From the NCBI RefSeq assembly GCF_041734735.1, contig NC_134901.1:23678740-23742739 (forward strand): a stretch of DNA of 64,000 bases, in the 5' to 3' direction. This stretch comes from Babylonia areolata (Eukaryota; Mollusca; Gastropoda; Neogastropoda; Buccinidae). The notes under the pieces are model-generated. The model worked only from the letters and a program-made list of their open reading frames with translations, was not told the origin of the DNA and made no database searches. This document shows, piece by piece, positions 12,132-25,934 of this stretch; the stretch's first letter is position 1; each line of letters starts with the position of its first letter. The position numbers were made by a program, and so were the translations under genes.

Positions 12132-12663
12132 GTGAGATATTCCTATCAAAATTGGACTGTACTTTGACTAAAAATCATGTGGATTTCAGTAAGTGTAACA
12201 CAGCTTGGACTAACTTGAGTGACTCAGGAGCAGTCAGCATTGGAAGAACCACCACCACAAACACACACTTTGCAGATGACCTTAAATGTCTGGCAGGCAG
12301 TGAGGAAGAACTCATCTTACAAGTATGTAACTCATTTAGAAAAGAAACTTCGATCAAGCATTATGTGAATCTTTTGTCAACAAATTTTGAGGATTTTGTG
12401 TTATCTTTGGTGGATTCTGAAAAATGGAATAGAAAGGTGGGAGATAATAATGGAGATGAAAATGTTAAGAATTTGAATCCAAAGGTATCAAAAGCAGATC
12501 AGTCGGTTTTCAGATTTTTTCAAACTACGCATGTTCATTAATTTTTGTAAAATAAAAGAAGTTGAATTGATAGATACTCTAGAATATTCCTGAAACTGTC
12601 AAAAACTGAAAGTAAGTAAATTATCAGTCATAAATGTTACTGATGAAAAAAATATATGTCAAG

Positions 12664-12771
12664 AGGGACAGAGGACGCCAATGCCAGCACCGGGGAGGAT
12701 GCTGCCGATGCAAGCACCCAGGACGCCACTCCCAGTCAGTTCGAGAAGGATGGAGCCACTGACGCCGACAT
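12664..12771 (+). CDS. Putative exon B5, in phase
   Basis: 108 bp. Acceptor GTCAAG|AGGGACAG supplies the right phase (AG+A = R, then GTEDANASTGEDAADASTQ). Donor CAT|GTGAG leaves AT, phase 2. Confidence 0.5.
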
Positions 12772-13330
12772 GTGAGATATTCTTATCAAAGTCAGACTGT
12801 ACTAACTAGAAATCATGTGGATTTCAGGAAGTGTAACATAGCTTTGATTGACTCATTTGAAGATATGTCAGCAGTCCGCACTGGAAGAACCACCACAAAG
12901 ACAGGCTTTGCAGATGACCTAAAATTTCTAGCACGCAGTGAGCAAGAACACATCATTTAAATATCTGTAAATTACTTAAAAAATGAAACTTGGTTAAAAC
13001 ATCACCTGAATCTTTTGTAAACAGATTTCTAGGATTTTGTGTTACCTTCTGTGGATTCTAAAAATGGAAGAGAATGGTGGGAGATTACAATGTAGATGAA
13101 AATGTTAGGAATGTAAATCCCCAAGAATCAAAGCATATTAATCAGTTTTCAGATTTTTTCAAACTACACATATTTATTTTTGTAAAATAAAAGAAGTTGA
13201 AATGTTAGGTAATTATAGGTGTCATTTTTAGCTCTTTTCTCCTTAAAACTGTCAAAAACTGAAAGTAAGAGCGTTTAACTATTGAAATTTATCAGTCATA
13301 AATGTTACTGATGAAAAAATGTATGTCTAG

Positions 13331-13438
13331 GGGGACAGAGGAAGCCTACACCAGCACCGGGGAGGACGCTGCCGATGCCAGCGCCGAGGACGCCGCAGCC
13401 AGTGGGTTCCTGACAGATGGGGCCACCAACACCAACAG
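13331..13438 (+). CDS. Putative exon A7, in phase
   Basis: 108 bp. TEEAYTS at the start (GAA for GAC), ADASAEDAAAS in the middle, TNTN at the end. Confidence 0.5.
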
Positions 13439-13974
13439 GTGAGATATTCCTATCAAAATTGGACTGTACTTTGACTAAAAATCATGTGGATTTCAGTAAG
13501 TGTAACACAGCTTTGACTAACTTGAGTGACTCAGGAGCAGTCAGCATTGGAAGAACCACCACCACAAACACACACTTTGCAGATGACCTTAAATGTCTGG
13601 CAGGCAGTGAGCAAGAACTCATCGTACAAGTATGTAACTAATTTAGAAAATGAAACTTCGATCAAGCATTATGTGAATCTTTTGTCAACAAATTTTGAGG
13701 ATTTTGTGTTATCTTCGGTGGATTCTGAAAAATGGAATAGAATGGTGGGAGATAATAATGGAGATGAAAATGTTAAGAATTTGAATCCAAAGGTATGAAA
13801 GCAGATCAGTCGGTTTTCAGATTTTTTCAAACTACGCATGTTCATTAATTTTTGTAAAATAAAAGAAGTTGAATTGATAGATATTCATAGAATATTCCTG
13901 AAATTGTCAAAAACTGAAAGTAAGTAAATTAATTATCAGTCATAAATGTTACTGATGAAAAAAAATGTCCAAAG

Positions 13975-14081
13975 GGACATAGGACGCCAATGCCAGCACC
14001 AGGGAGGATGCTGCCGATGCCAGCACCCAGGACGCCACTGCCAGTCAGTTCGAGAAGGATGGAGCCACTGACTGCCGACAT
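13975..14081 (+). pseudogene. Exon B6, broken
   Basis: 107 bp. Out-of-phase acceptor, TAG in place of GAG just after ACA, and one extra base in GACTGCCGACAT. Confidence 0.5.
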
Positions 14082-14639
14082 GTGAGATATTCCTATCAAA
14101 GTCAGACTGTACTAACTAGAAATCATGTGGATTTCAGGAAGTGTAACATAGCTTTGATTGACTCATTTGAAGATTTGTCAGCAGTCAGCACTGGAAGAAC
14201 CACCACAGACAGGCTTTGCAGATGACCTAAAATGTCTGGCACGCAGTGAGCAAGAACACATCATATAAATATCTGTAAATTACTTAAAAACTGAAACTTG
14301 GTTAAAACATCACCTGAATCTTTTGTAAACAGATTTCTAGGATTTTGTGTTACCTTCTGTGGATTCTAAAAATGGAAGAGAATGGTGGGAGATTACAATG
14401 TAGATGAAAATGTTAGGAATGTAAATCCCCAAGAATCAAAGCATATTAATCAGTTTTCAGATTTTTTCAAACTACAGATATTTATTTTTGTAAAATAAAA
14501 GAAGTTGAAATGTTAGGTAATTATAGGTGTCATTTTTTAGCTCTTTTCTCCTTCAAACTGTCAAAAACTGAAAGTAAGAGCGTTTAACTATTGAAATTTA
14601 TCAGTCATAAATGTTACTGATGAAAAAATGTATGTCTAG

Positions 14640-14747
14640 GGGGACAGAGGACGCCTACACCAGCACCGGTGAGGACGCTGCCGATGCCAGCGCCGAGGAC
14701 GACGCAGCCAGTGGGTTCCTGACAGATGGGGCCACCAACACCAACAG
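14640..14747 (+). CDS. Putative exon A8, in phase
   Basis: 108 bp. ADASAEDDAASGFL in the middle, ending TNTN. Confidence 0.5.
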
Positions 14748-15283
14748 GTGAGATATTCCTATCAAAATTGGACTGTACTTTGACTAAAAATCATGTGGAT
14801 TTCAGTAAGTGTAACACAGCTTTGATTAACTTGAGTGACTCACGAGCAGTCAGCATTGGAAGAACCACCACCACAAACACAGACTTTGCAGATGACCTTA
14901 AATGTCTGGCAGGCAGTGAGCAAGAACTCGTCATACAAGTGTTGTAACTAATTTAGAAAAGAAACTTCGATAAAGCATGACTGAATATTTTGGATCCAAT
15001 TTTTGAGGATTTTGTGTTATCTTTGGTGGATTCTGAAAAATGGAATAGAAAGGTGGGAGATAATAATGGAGATGAAAATGTTAAGAATTTGAATCCAAAG
15101 GTATCAAAAGCAGATCAGTCGGTTTTCAGATTTTTTCAAACTACGCATGTTCATTAATTTTTGTAAAATAAAAGATGTTGAATTGATAGATACTTTAGAA
15201 TATTCCTGAAACTGTCAAAAACTGAAAGTAAGTAAATTAATTATCAGTCATAAATGTTACTGATGAAAAAAATATATGTCAAG

Positions 15284-15391
15284 AGGGACAGAGGACGCCA
15301 ATGCCAGCACCGGGGAGGATGCTGCCGATGCAAGCACCCAGGACGCCACTCCCAGTCAGTTCGAGAAGGATGGAGCCACTGACGCCGACAT
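15284..15391 (+). CDS. Putative exon B7, in phase
   Basis: 108 bp with the GTCAAG|AGGG acceptor, like B5. Ends DATPSQFEKDGATDAD. Confidence 0.5.
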
Positions 15392-15949
15392 GTGAGATAT
15401 TCCTATCAAAGTCAGACTGTACTAACTAGAAATCATGTGGATTTCAGGAAGTGTAACATAGCTTTGATTGACTCATTTGAAGATATGTCAGCAGTCCGCA
15501 CTGGAAGAACCACCACAAAGACAGGCTTTGCAGATGACCTAAAATGTCTGGCATGCAGTGAGCAAGAACACATCATATAAATATCTGTAAATTACTTAAA
15601 AAATGAAACTTGGTAAAACATCACCTGAATCTTTTGTAAACAGATTTCTAGGATTTTGCGTTACCTTTTGTGGATTCTAAAAATGGAAGAGAATGGTAGG
15701 AGATTACAATGTAGATGAAAATGTTAGGAATGTAAGTCCCCAAGAAGCAAAGCATATTAATCAGTTTTCAGATTTTTTCAAACTACACCTATTTATTTTT
15801 GTAAAATAAAAGAAGTTGAAATGTTAGGTAATTATAGGTGTCATTTTTAGCTCTTTTCTCCTTAAAACTGTCAAAAACTGAAAGTAAGAGCGTTTAACTA
15901 TTGAAATTTATCAGTCATAAATGTTACTGATGAAAAAATGTATGTCTAG

Positions 15950-16057
15950 GGGGACAGAGGACGCCTGCACCAGCACCGGGGAGGACGCTGCCGATGCCAA
16001 CGCCGAGGACGACGCAGCCAGTGGGTTCCAGATAGATGGGGCCACCGACACTGACAG
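15950..16057 (+). CDS. Putative exon A9, in phase
   Basis: 108 bp. TEDACTS (TGC for TAC), ADANAEDDAAS, GFQIDGATDTD. A14 in cycle 3 is the same variant. Confidence 0.5.
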
Positions 16058-16589
16058 GTGAGATATTCCTATCAAAATTGGACTGTACTTTGACTAAAAA
16101 TCATGTGGATTTCAGTAAGTGTAACACAGCTTTGACTAACTTGAGTGACTCAGGAGCAGTCAGCATTGGAAGAACCACCACCACAAACACACACTTTGCA
16201 GATGACCTTAAATGTCTGGCAGGCAGTGAGCAAGAACTCATCGTACAAGTGTCTGTAACTAATTTAGAAAATGAAACTTTGATCAAGCATCATGTGAATC
16301 TATTGTCAACAAATTTTGAGGATTTTGTGTTCGGTGGATTCTGAGAAATGGAATAGAAAGGTGGGAGATAATAATGGAGATGAAAATGTTAAGAATTTGA
16401 ATCCAAAGGTATGAAAGCAGATCAGTTGGTTTTCAGATTTTTTCAAGCTACGCATGTTCATTAATTTTTGTAAAATAAAAGATGTTGAATTGATAGATAT
16501 TCATAGAATATTCCTGAAACTGTCAAAAACTGAAAGTAAGTAAATTAATTATCAGTCATAAATGTTACTGATGAAAAAAAATGTCCAAG

Positions 16590-16694
16590 GACAGAGGACG
16601 CCAATGCCAGCACCGGGGAGGATGCTGCCGATGCCAGCACCCAGGACGCCACTGCCAGTCAGTTGGAGAAGGATGGAGCCACTGATGCCGACAT
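16590..16694 (+). CDS. Putative exon B8, in phase by another route
   Basis: 105 bp. The acceptor reads CCAAG|GACAG; loss of two bases (AG) from the usual CCAAAGGGACAG restores phase 2 and drops one codon (R then TEDANAS). Confidence 0.45.
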
Positions 16695-17252
16695 GTGAGA
16701 TATTCCTATCAAAGTCAGACTGTACTAACTAGAAATCATGTGGATTTCAGGAAGTGTAACATAGCTTTGATTGACTCATTTGAAGATTTGTCAGCAGTCA
16801 GCACTGGAAGAACCACCACAGACAGGCTTTGCAGATGACCTTAAAATGTCTGGCACGCAGTGAGCAAGAACACATCATATACATATCTGTAAATTACTTA
16901 AAAAATGAAACTTGGTTAAAACATCACCTGAATCTTTTGTAAACAGATTTCTAGGATTTTGTGTTTCCTTCTGTGGATTCTAAAAATGGAAGAGAATGGT
17001 GGGAGATTACAATGTAGATGAAAATGTTAGGAATGTAAATCCCAAAGAATCAAGGCATATTAATCAGTTTTCAGATTTTTTCAAACTACACATATTTATT
17101 TTCGTAAAATAAAAGAAGTTGAAATGTTAGGTAATTATAGGTGTCATTTTTAGCTCTTTTCTCCTTAAAACTGTCAAAAACTGAAAGTAAGAGCGTTTAA
17201 CTATTGAAATTTATCAGTCATAAATGTTACTGATGAAAAAATGTATGTCCAG

Positions 17253-17360
17253 GGGGACAGAGGACGCCTACACCAGCACCGGGGAGGACGCTGCCGATGC
17301 CAGAGCCGAGGACGCTGCAGCCAGTGGGTTTCTGACAGATGGGGCCACCGACACCGACAG
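17253..17360 (+). CDS. Putative exon A10, in phase
   Basis: 108 bp, ADARAEDAAAS subtype, positional counterpart of A4. Confidence 0.55.
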
Positions 17361-17893
17361 GTGAGATATTCCTATCAAAATTGGACTGTACTTTGACTAA
17401 AAATCATGTGGATTTCAGTAAGTGTAACACAGCTTTGACTAACTTGAGTGACTCAGGAGCAGTCAGCATTGGAAGAACCACCACCACAAACACACACTTT
17501 GCAGATGACCTTAAATGTCTGGCAGGCAGTGAGCAAGAACTCATCTTACAAGTATGTAACTAATTTAGAAAATGAAACTTCGATCAAGCATTATGCTGAA
17601 TCTTTTGTAAAGAAAATTTGAGGATTTTGACCAACTTTGGCAGATTCTATATATGGAATAGAATGGTGGGAGATTACAGAAAAGTTGAAAATGTTAATTT
17701 TTATGTAAGATTTTTTTCAAGCAATGGATATTTATCTTGGCAAAATAAAAGGAATTAAATTGTGAATTAATATTGATAGGTATAATTTTTGGCAGGTTTT
17801 TCCTTGAAACTGTCAAAAACGAAATTAAGTGGGTTTAACTATTGAAATGAAGTATGTGTCATAAATGTTACTGATGAAAAAATTTATGTCCAG

Positions 17894-17967
17894 ATGGACA
17901 GAGGTCGTCGACACGACACCGCCGCTGCCAGTGGGTTCGAGACAGATGGAGCCTCCGACGCCGACAG
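17894..17967 (+). pseudogene. Exon-like block D2
   Basis: 74 bp, same sequence as D1. Confidence 0.45.
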
Positions 17968-19099
17968 GTGAGGTATTACTATGTAAATGAGACTATACTT
18001 TAAACCAGAAATGATGTGGATTTCAGGAAGTGTAACGTAGCTTTGACTCACTTGAAAATTATATCAGTCCGCATGGGAAGAACTAGTACAAACATAGGCT
18101 CTGCAGATGACATTAAATTTCTGGCAGGTAGCCAACAGGAACTCGTGATGCAAGTGTCTGTAATCCATTAAAAAAATGAAACAACATGCATATTTACATT
18201 CTTAAAATGCTGAATCAGAAGGAAATGTCCTGATTCTGCCATGGCACTTCCTGATGATGAACAGCAAGAAATAAGTCGCCAAATACAGAAATGGGTGCTA
18301 AGGACAGTGATACGGACCTGTGAACTCCTTACTGAGCTATGTTAGTGACCAGTTCGCCATGGAACGCAACTGGCGTGATGGAGGCATTTGCAATTAGTGA
18401 TGCTTGCAACCTCTATGGATGAAAATCAAAGGTGAATGATGTCTCTAGAGAAAACGAATATATTAGGAAATGTTAATAATGAATGCTAGCAAATGCAATG
18501 ATACATGCCAACTGTTACTAGAAGACATTTATAAAAATGATGCACTAGTTGTCAAAATGGTACAGTATGCAGAATTATATACCAATAATGTTTTAGCATA
18601 ACTATTGTTTTGTAAGCTGAACCATTGGCTTTATTTGATATATTTTTGCTTGAAAAAAGCCCCTCTCCCTTTCCCAAGATCCCAGAAAGCCCTGACACCA
18701 TTCATGTTTAAATACTTTGACAGTCTTAAATGTATTTGACCATTTGTATGTGGGCATGTTATCAGGGATCTGTGACATGAACAAGGGACTTCGTGAGGCC
18801 TCTGAAAAAGCTAAGTCAACCCTTCCCCCCTTATCTCTCCATTCTCTCTCTGTCTCTGTCTTGTCTGTCCATGTGCGTGTGTGTGTGTGCGTGTGTGTGC
18901 GTGTGTGTCCGTCCATTTCTCTCTCCCTGGATGGTTGCCCTGAGTGGATGTGTGCACCGAGTTCAGCATGGTGTTGAGCCTAACCCTTCCTAACCCTAAC
19001 ACACTGCACAGTATGGATGCTCTGTGTGTGTGTGTGTGTGTGTGGATTGTGAAGAACAAATAAGTGTGGCGCGAATGCCCTGAGTTTCCTAGTTTTCAG

Positions 19100-19197
19100 G
19101 CAGCCCACTGAGGACAGCGCCACGACTTGAGAAACACCGGGGCTGAGCAGGATACTGCCTGTGGGATCCAGGAACATGGGGCCACCACTACTTTAGG
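19100..19197 (+). pseudogene. Degenerate exon-like block E2
   Basis: 98 bp, same as E1. Confidence 0.5.
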
Positions 19198-20617
19198 GTG
19201 AGGGACTGCTGTCAAAATCAGGTCTTGTGCCTTGACTAGATGTAAAGACAGACAAGACAGTAAGGCACTCCTATCAAAATCAGACTGTACTTAACCCCTT
19301 CACTGCCACAGTAAATAACCCTTTTAATTACACATACTTAACCATGACCCAACTAGTGCAGACTCCAGCAGGGGTCTGACATTCCTGCCAGATAGAAAAT
19401 TTCCTTTTTGGATTGCTGTGTGCCAGACCTAATATTAACTTTTTTGGGGTAGGTTCACCAAAGTTTTCACTGCTCATTCATTTATAGAGCTATCTCAAAG
19501 ATTTTTGGCGTGTTTTTTTCCCTCATACCCTTGGCAATGAAGTGACAGCATTATGTTGTGATGTTTCCAATTTTTGTGTTATCCTTGGTAATGTATATTT
19601 AAAAAACAACACACTTTCAGATTATACACTCACACACTCCTGACCATAAAACAACAAACGTACTGGAAAAATGGGTTTTCTTGTACATTTACTGAGAATG
19701 AAAATACATCACTCAGTGTTAGTGCCAGTACACAAACTTAGCATGGTAACCCATGAAACAACCCTACTGGTATTACTGCGTGGCAGGGCAAAATACTGCT
19801 TTTCTTGGTATGTTCACTGAACAGTTCATTGCTCATTCAGTTATTGAGATATCTCAAAGATATTTGGCATGTTTTTTTCTCACATCCTTGGCTTTGATGT
19901 GACAGTACAATTATTTGATATTGGTAGAGTAAATATGGATACACATGATAATTAAAAAAACACTCACTTTCAGATTGTAAACACATATTACACAACCTAA
20001 ATCATACAAGTACAGGAAATACTGGCTTTCTTTGTACATTTACAAACTCGGAATGAAAATATGTAAGTTGCAGGTAGTGCCAGTGCACAAACATGGCATG
20101 GTAGCCCATGAAACAACCCTACTGGTATTTGTACGCACGGAAGGACTTGGCCAGGGCAAAATATATTCACTGAATAGAAATCATATTAGGCTTAGGCTTT
20201 GCAGATGACAGTAAATGTGTGGCAGGCAGTGAGCAGGAACTCATTATATAGATGCCTGTAACTTTTAAAAAAATGAAACTGGGATAAAACAATCTAAATA
20301 TTTTGTTAACAAATATTCAGGAATTTGTGACACCTTGGATTGTAAAAAGTGGAATAGAATGGTGGGAGACAACAATGCAGATGAAATTATCAATTTAGAT
20401 CCAAAAAACACCAAAGCAGATCAATCGATTTTTAGATTTTTTCAAACTGTGAATAATTGTTTATCTTGGCAAAGTAAAAGGAGTTGGATTGTTAAAAATT
20501 TATAGGTATCATTTTTGGCTTTTTTTTTTTTTTTTTTTTTTGAAACTCAAAAGCGAAATTGTGTTACTATTAAAATAAGTATCATAAGTATCAATGACAA
20601 AAAAAATATATGTCCAG

Positions 20618-20704
20618 GGGGACAGAGGGTGCCAACGCCAGCAATGGGGAGGACGCTACCACTGCCAGTGGGTTCCAGACAGATGGAGCCACCGACACTG
20701 ACAG
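20618..20704 (+). CDS. Putative exon C3, in phase
   Basis: 87 bp, same peptide as C2. The intron before it carries a pure T run near 20,520-20,541. Confidence 0.5.
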
Positions 20705-21260
20705 GTGAGATATTCCTGTCAAAATCAGACTTTACTTAAAACTAGAAATCATGTGGATTTCTGGAAGTGTAACATAGCTTTAGCTGACCCACTTGAAGAT
20801 CATGTCAGCAGTCAGCAATGGAAGAACCACCATCACAAACACTGGCTTTGCAGATGACCATAAATGTCTGGCAGGCAGTGAGCAAGAACTCATCATACAA
20901 ATGTGTAATAACTAATTTAGAAAATGAAATTTGGATAAAGCATGACCTGAATATTTTGTGAACAAATTTTTTTAGGATTTTTTGACAACTTTGGTGGATT
21001 CTATAAAATGGAAGAGAATGGTGGGAGATTACAACGTTGATGAAAATGTTAGGATTTAAATCCAAAAGCAGATTAATCAGTTTTCAGATTTTTTCAAACT
21101 ACACATTTATTTTGGTAAAATAAAAGGAGTTGAATTGTTAGATAATTATAGGTGTCATTTTTGGCTCTTTTTTCCTTAACTGTCAAAAACTGAAAGTAAG
21201 TGCGTTTAGGTATTAAAATTATCACTCATAAATGTTACTGATGAAAAAATGTATGTCTAG

Positions 21261-21368
21261 GGGGACAGAGGACGCCTACACCAGCACCGGGGAGGACGCT
21301 GCCAATGCCAGCGCCGAGGACAACACAGCCAGTGGGTTCCTGACAGATGGGGCCACCAACACCGACAG
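21261..21368 (+). CDS. Putative exon A11, in phase
   Basis: 108 bp. Follows C as A1 and A5 do but has a full length block (ANASAEDNTAS). Confidence 0.5.
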
Positions 21369-21905
21369 GTGAGATATTCCTATCAAAATTGGACTGTACT
21401 TTGACTAAAAATCATGTGGATTTCAGTAAGTGTAACACAGCTTTGACTAATTTGAGTGACTCAGGAGCAGTCAGCATTGGAAGAACCACCACCACAAACA
21501 CACACTTTGCAGATGACCTTAAATGTCTGGCAGGCAGTGAGCAAGAACTCGTCTTACAAGTATGTAACTAATTTAGAAAAGAAACTTCGATCAAGCATTA
21601 TGTGAATATTTTGTCTACAAATTTTGAGGATTTTGTGTTATCTTTGGTGGATTCTGAAAAATGGAATAGAAAGGTGGGAGATAATAATGGAGATGAAAAT
21701 GTTAAGAATTTGAATCCAAAGGTATCAAAGCGGATCAGTTGGTTTTCAGATTTTTTCAAACTACGCATGTTCATTAATTTTTGTAAAATAAAAGAAGTTT
21801 AATTGATAGATATTCATAGAATATTCCTGAAATTGTCAAAAACTGAAAGGAAGTAAATTAATTATCAGTCATAAATGTTACTGATGAAAAAAAATATGTC
21901 CAAAG

Positions 21906-22011
21906 GGACATAGGACGCCAATGCCAGCACCGGGGAGGATGCTGCCGATGCCAGCACCCAGGACGCCACTGCCAGTCAGTTCGAGAAGGATGGAGCCACT
22001 GATGCCGACAT
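21906..22011 (+). pseudogene. Exon B9, broken
   Basis: 106 bp. Out-of-phase acceptor and the same ACATAG change as B6. Confidence 0.5.
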
Positions 22012-22571
22012 GTGAGATATTCCTATCAAAGTCAGACTGTACTAACTAGAAATCATGTGGATTTCAGGAAGTGTAACATAGCTTTGATTGACTCATTTGA
22101 AGATATGTCAGCAGTCAGCACTGGAAGAACCACCACAGACAGGCTTTGCAGATGACCTAAAATGTCTGGCATGCAGTGAGCAAGAACACATCATATAAAT
22201 ATCTGTAATTTACTTAAAAAAAAATGAAACTTGGTTAAAACATCACCTGAATCTTTTGTAAACAGATTTCTAGGATTTTGTGTTACCTTCTGTGGATTCT
22301 AAAAATGGAAGAGAATGGTGGGAGATTACAATGTAGATGAAAATGTTAGGAATGTAAATCCCAAAGAATCAAAGCATATTAATCAGTTTTCAGATTTTTT
22401 CAAACTACACATATTTATTTTTGTAAAATAAAAGAAGTTGAAATGTTAGGTAATTATAGGTGTCATTTTTAGCTCTTTTCTCCTTAAAACTGTCAAAAAC
22501 TGAAAGTAAGAGCATTTAACTATTGAAATTTATCAGTCATAAATGTTACTGATGAAAAAATGTATGTCTAG

Positions 22572-22679
22572 GGGGACAGAGGACGCCTACACCAGCACCG
22601 GGGAGGACGCTGCCGATGCCAGAGCCGAGGACGCTGCAGCCAGTGGGTTTCTGACAGATGGGGCCACCGACACCGACAG
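22572..22679 (+). CDS. Putative exon A12, in phase
   Basis: 108 bp of the ADARAEDAAAS subtype, but in the middle of the cycle rather than before D. Confidence 0.5.
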
Positions 22680-23214
22680 GTGAGATATTCCTATCAAAAT
22701 TGGACTGTACTTTGACTAAAAATCATGTGGATTTCAGTAAGTGTAACACAGCTTTGACTAACTTGAGTGACTCAGGAGCAGTCAGCATTGGAAGAACCAC
22801 CACCACAAACACACACTTTGCAGATGACCTTAAATGTCTGGCAGGCAGTGAGCAAGAACTCGTCTTACAAGTATGTAACTAATTTAGAAAAGAAACTTCG
22901 ATCAAGCATTATGTGAATCTTTTGTCTACAAATTTTGAGGATTTTGTGTTATCTTTGGTGGATTCTGAAAAATGGAATAGAAAGGTGGGAGATAATAATG
23001 GAGATGAAAATGTTAAGAATTTGAATCCAAAGGTATCAAAGCAGATCAGTCGGTTTTCAGATTTTTTCAAACTACGCATGTTCATTAATTTTTGTAAAAT
23101 AAAAGATGTTGAATTGATAGATACTTTAGAATATTCCTGAAACTGTCAAAAACTGAAAGTAAGTAAATTAATTATCAGTCATAAATGTTACTGATGAAAA
23201 AAATATATGTCAAG

Positions 23215-23322
23215 AGGGACAGAGGACGCCAATGCCAGCACCGGGGAGGATGCTGCCGATGCAAGCACCCAGGACGCCACTCCCAGTCAGTTCGAGAAGG
23301 ATGGAGCCACTGACGCCGACAT
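23215..23322 (+). CDS. Putative exon B10, in phase
   Basis: 108 bp with the GTCAAG|AGGG acceptor, like B5 and B7. Confidence 0.5.
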
Positions 23323-23881
23323 GTGAGATATTCCTATCAAAGTCAGACTGTACTAACTAGAAATCATGTGGATTTCAGGAAGTGTAACATAGCTTTGATT
23401 GACTCATTTGAAGATATGTCAGCAGTCAGCACTGGAAGAACCACCACAAAGACAGGCTTTGCAGATGACCTAAAATCTCTGGCACGCAGTGAGCAAGAAC
23501 ACATCATTTAAATATCTGTAAATTACTTAAAAACTGAAACTTGGTTAAAACATCACCTGAATCTTTTGTAAACAGATTTCTAGGATTTTGTGTTACCTTC
23601 TGTGGATTCTAAAAATGGAAGAGAATGGTGGGAGATTACAATGTAGATGAAAATGTTAGGAATATAAATCCCACAGAATCAAAGCATATTAATCAGTTTT
23701 CAGATTTTTTCAAACTACACATATTTATTTTTGTAAAATAAAAGAAGTTGAAATGCTAGGTAACTATAGGTGTCATTTTTAGCTCTTTTCTCCTTAAAAC
23801 TGTCAAAAACTGAAAGTAAGAGCGTTTAACTATTGAAATTTATCAGTCATAAATGTTACTGATGAAAAAATGTATGTCTAG

Positions 23882-23989
23882 GGGGACAGAGGACGCCTAC
23901 ACCAGCACCGGGGAGGACGCTGCCAATGCCAGCGCCGAGGACGACGCAGCCAGTGGGTTCCTGACAGATGGGGCCACCGACACTGACAG
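23882..23989 (+). CDS. Putative exon A13, in phase
   Basis: 108 bp. ANASAEDDAASGFL, ending TDTD. Confidence 0.5.
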
Positions 23990-24526
23990 GTGAGATATTC
24001 CTATCAAAATTGGACTGTACTTTGACTAAAAATCGTGTGGATTTCAGTAAGTGTAACACAGCTTTGACTAACTTGAGTGACTCAGGAGCAGTCAGCATTG
24101 GAAGAACCACCACCACACACACACACTTTGCAGATGACCTTAAATATCTAGTAGGCAGTGAGCAAGAACTCACCTTACAAGTATGTAGCTAATTTAGAAA
24201 ATGAAACTTCATTCAAGCATTATGTGAATCTTTTGTCACAAATTTTGAGGATTTTGTGTTATCTTTGGTGGATTCTGAAAAATGGAATAGAATGGTGGGA
24301 GATAATAATGGAGATGAAAATGTTAAGAATTTGAATCCAAAGGTTTCAAAAGCAGATCATTTGGTTTTCAGATTTTTTCAAACTACGGATGTTCATTAAT
24401 TTTTGTAAAATAAAAGAAGTTGAATTGATAGATACTCTAGAATATTCCTGAAACTGTCAAAAACTGAAAGTAAGTAAATTAATTATCAGTCATAAATGTT
24501 ACTGATGAAAAAAAAAATCTCCAAAG

Positions 24527-24632
24527 GGACAGAGGACGCCAATGCCAGCACCGGGGAGGATGCTGCCGATGCAAGCACCCAGGACGCCACTCCCAGTCAG
24601 TTCGAGAAGGATGGAGCCACTGACGCCGACAT
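24527..24632 (+). pseudogene. Exon B11, acceptor out of phase
   Basis: 106 bp after CTCCAAAG. Confidence 0.5.
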
Positions 24633-25187
24633 GTGAGATATTCCTATCAAAGTCAGACTGTACTAACAGAAATCATGTGGATTTCAGGAAGTGTAACATA
24701 GCTTTGATTGACTCATTTGAAGATATGTCAGCAGTCAGCACTGGAAGAACCACCACAGACAGGCTTTGCAGATGACCTAAAATGTCTGGCATGCAGTGAG
24801 CAAGAACACATCATATAAATATCTGTAAATTACTTAAAAAATGAAACTTGGTAAAACATCACCTGAATCTTTTGTAAACAGATTTGTAGGATTTTGCGTT
24901 ACCTTTTGTGGATTCTAAAAATGGAAGAGAATGGTAGGAGATTACAATGTAGATGAAAATGTTAGGAATGTAAGTCCCCAAGAAGCAAAGCATATTAATC
25001 AGTTTTCAGATTTTTTCAAACTACACCTATTTATTTTTGTAAAATAAAAGAAGTTGAAATGTTAGGTAATTATAGGTGTCATTTTTAGCTCTTTTCTCCT
25101 TAAAACTGTCAAAAACTGAAAGTAAGAGCGTTTAACTATTGAAATTTATCAGTCATAAATGTTACTGATGAAAAAATGTATGTCTAG

Positions 25188-25295
25188 GGGGACAGAGGAC
25201 GCCTGCACCAGCACCGGGGAGGACGCTGCCGATGCCAACGCCGAGGACGACGCAGCCAGTGGGTTCCAGATAGATGGGGCCACCGACACTGACAG
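25188..25295 (+). CDS. Putative exon A14, in phase
   Basis: 108 bp; C for Y and GFQIDG as in A9. Confidence 0.5.
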
Positions 25296-25828
25296 GTGAG
25301 ATATTCCTATCAAAATTGGACTGTACTTTGACTAAAAATCATGTGGATTTCAGTAAGTGTAACACAGCTTTGACTAACTTGAGTGACTCAGGAGCAGTCA
25401 GCATTGGAAGAACCACCACCACAAACACACACTTTGCAGATGACCTTAAATGTCTGGCAGGCAGTGAGCAAGAACTCATCGTACAAGTGTCTGTAACTAA
25501 TTTAGAAAATGAAACTTTGATCAAGCATCATGTGAATCTATTGTCAACAAATTTTGAGGATTTTGTGTTCGGTGGATTCTGAGAAATGGAATAGAAAGGT
25601 GGGAGATAATAATGGAGATGAAAATGTTAAGAATTTGAATCCAAAGGTATGAAAGCAGATCAGTTGGTTTTCAGATTTTTTCAAGCTACGCATGTTCATT
25701 AATTTTTGTAAAATAAAAGATGTTGAATTGATAGATATTCATAGAATATTCCTGAAACTGTCAAAAACTGAAAGTAAGTAAATTAATTATCAGTCATAAA
25801 TGTTACTGATGAAAAAAAATGTCCAAAG

Positions 25829-25934
25829 GGACAGAGGACGCCAATGCCAGCACCGGGGAGGATGCTGCCGATGCCAGCACCCAGGACGCCACTGCCAGTC
25901 AGTTGGAGAAGGATGGAGCCACTGATGCCGACAT
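25829..25934 (+). pseudogene. Exon B12, acceptor out of phase
   Basis: 106 bp after CCAAAG; positional counterpart of B8 without its rescuing change. Confidence 0.5.

Larger units (their letters stand above)
9338..19908 (+). repeat. Higher-order repeat 2 (C-A-(BA)5-D-E)
   Basis: Cycle of 10,571 bp with C2, A5, B4, A6, B5, A7, B6, A8, B7, A9, B8, A10, D2 and E2. It is longer than cycle 1 by 2,667 bp, about two AB dimers. Confidence 0.9.
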
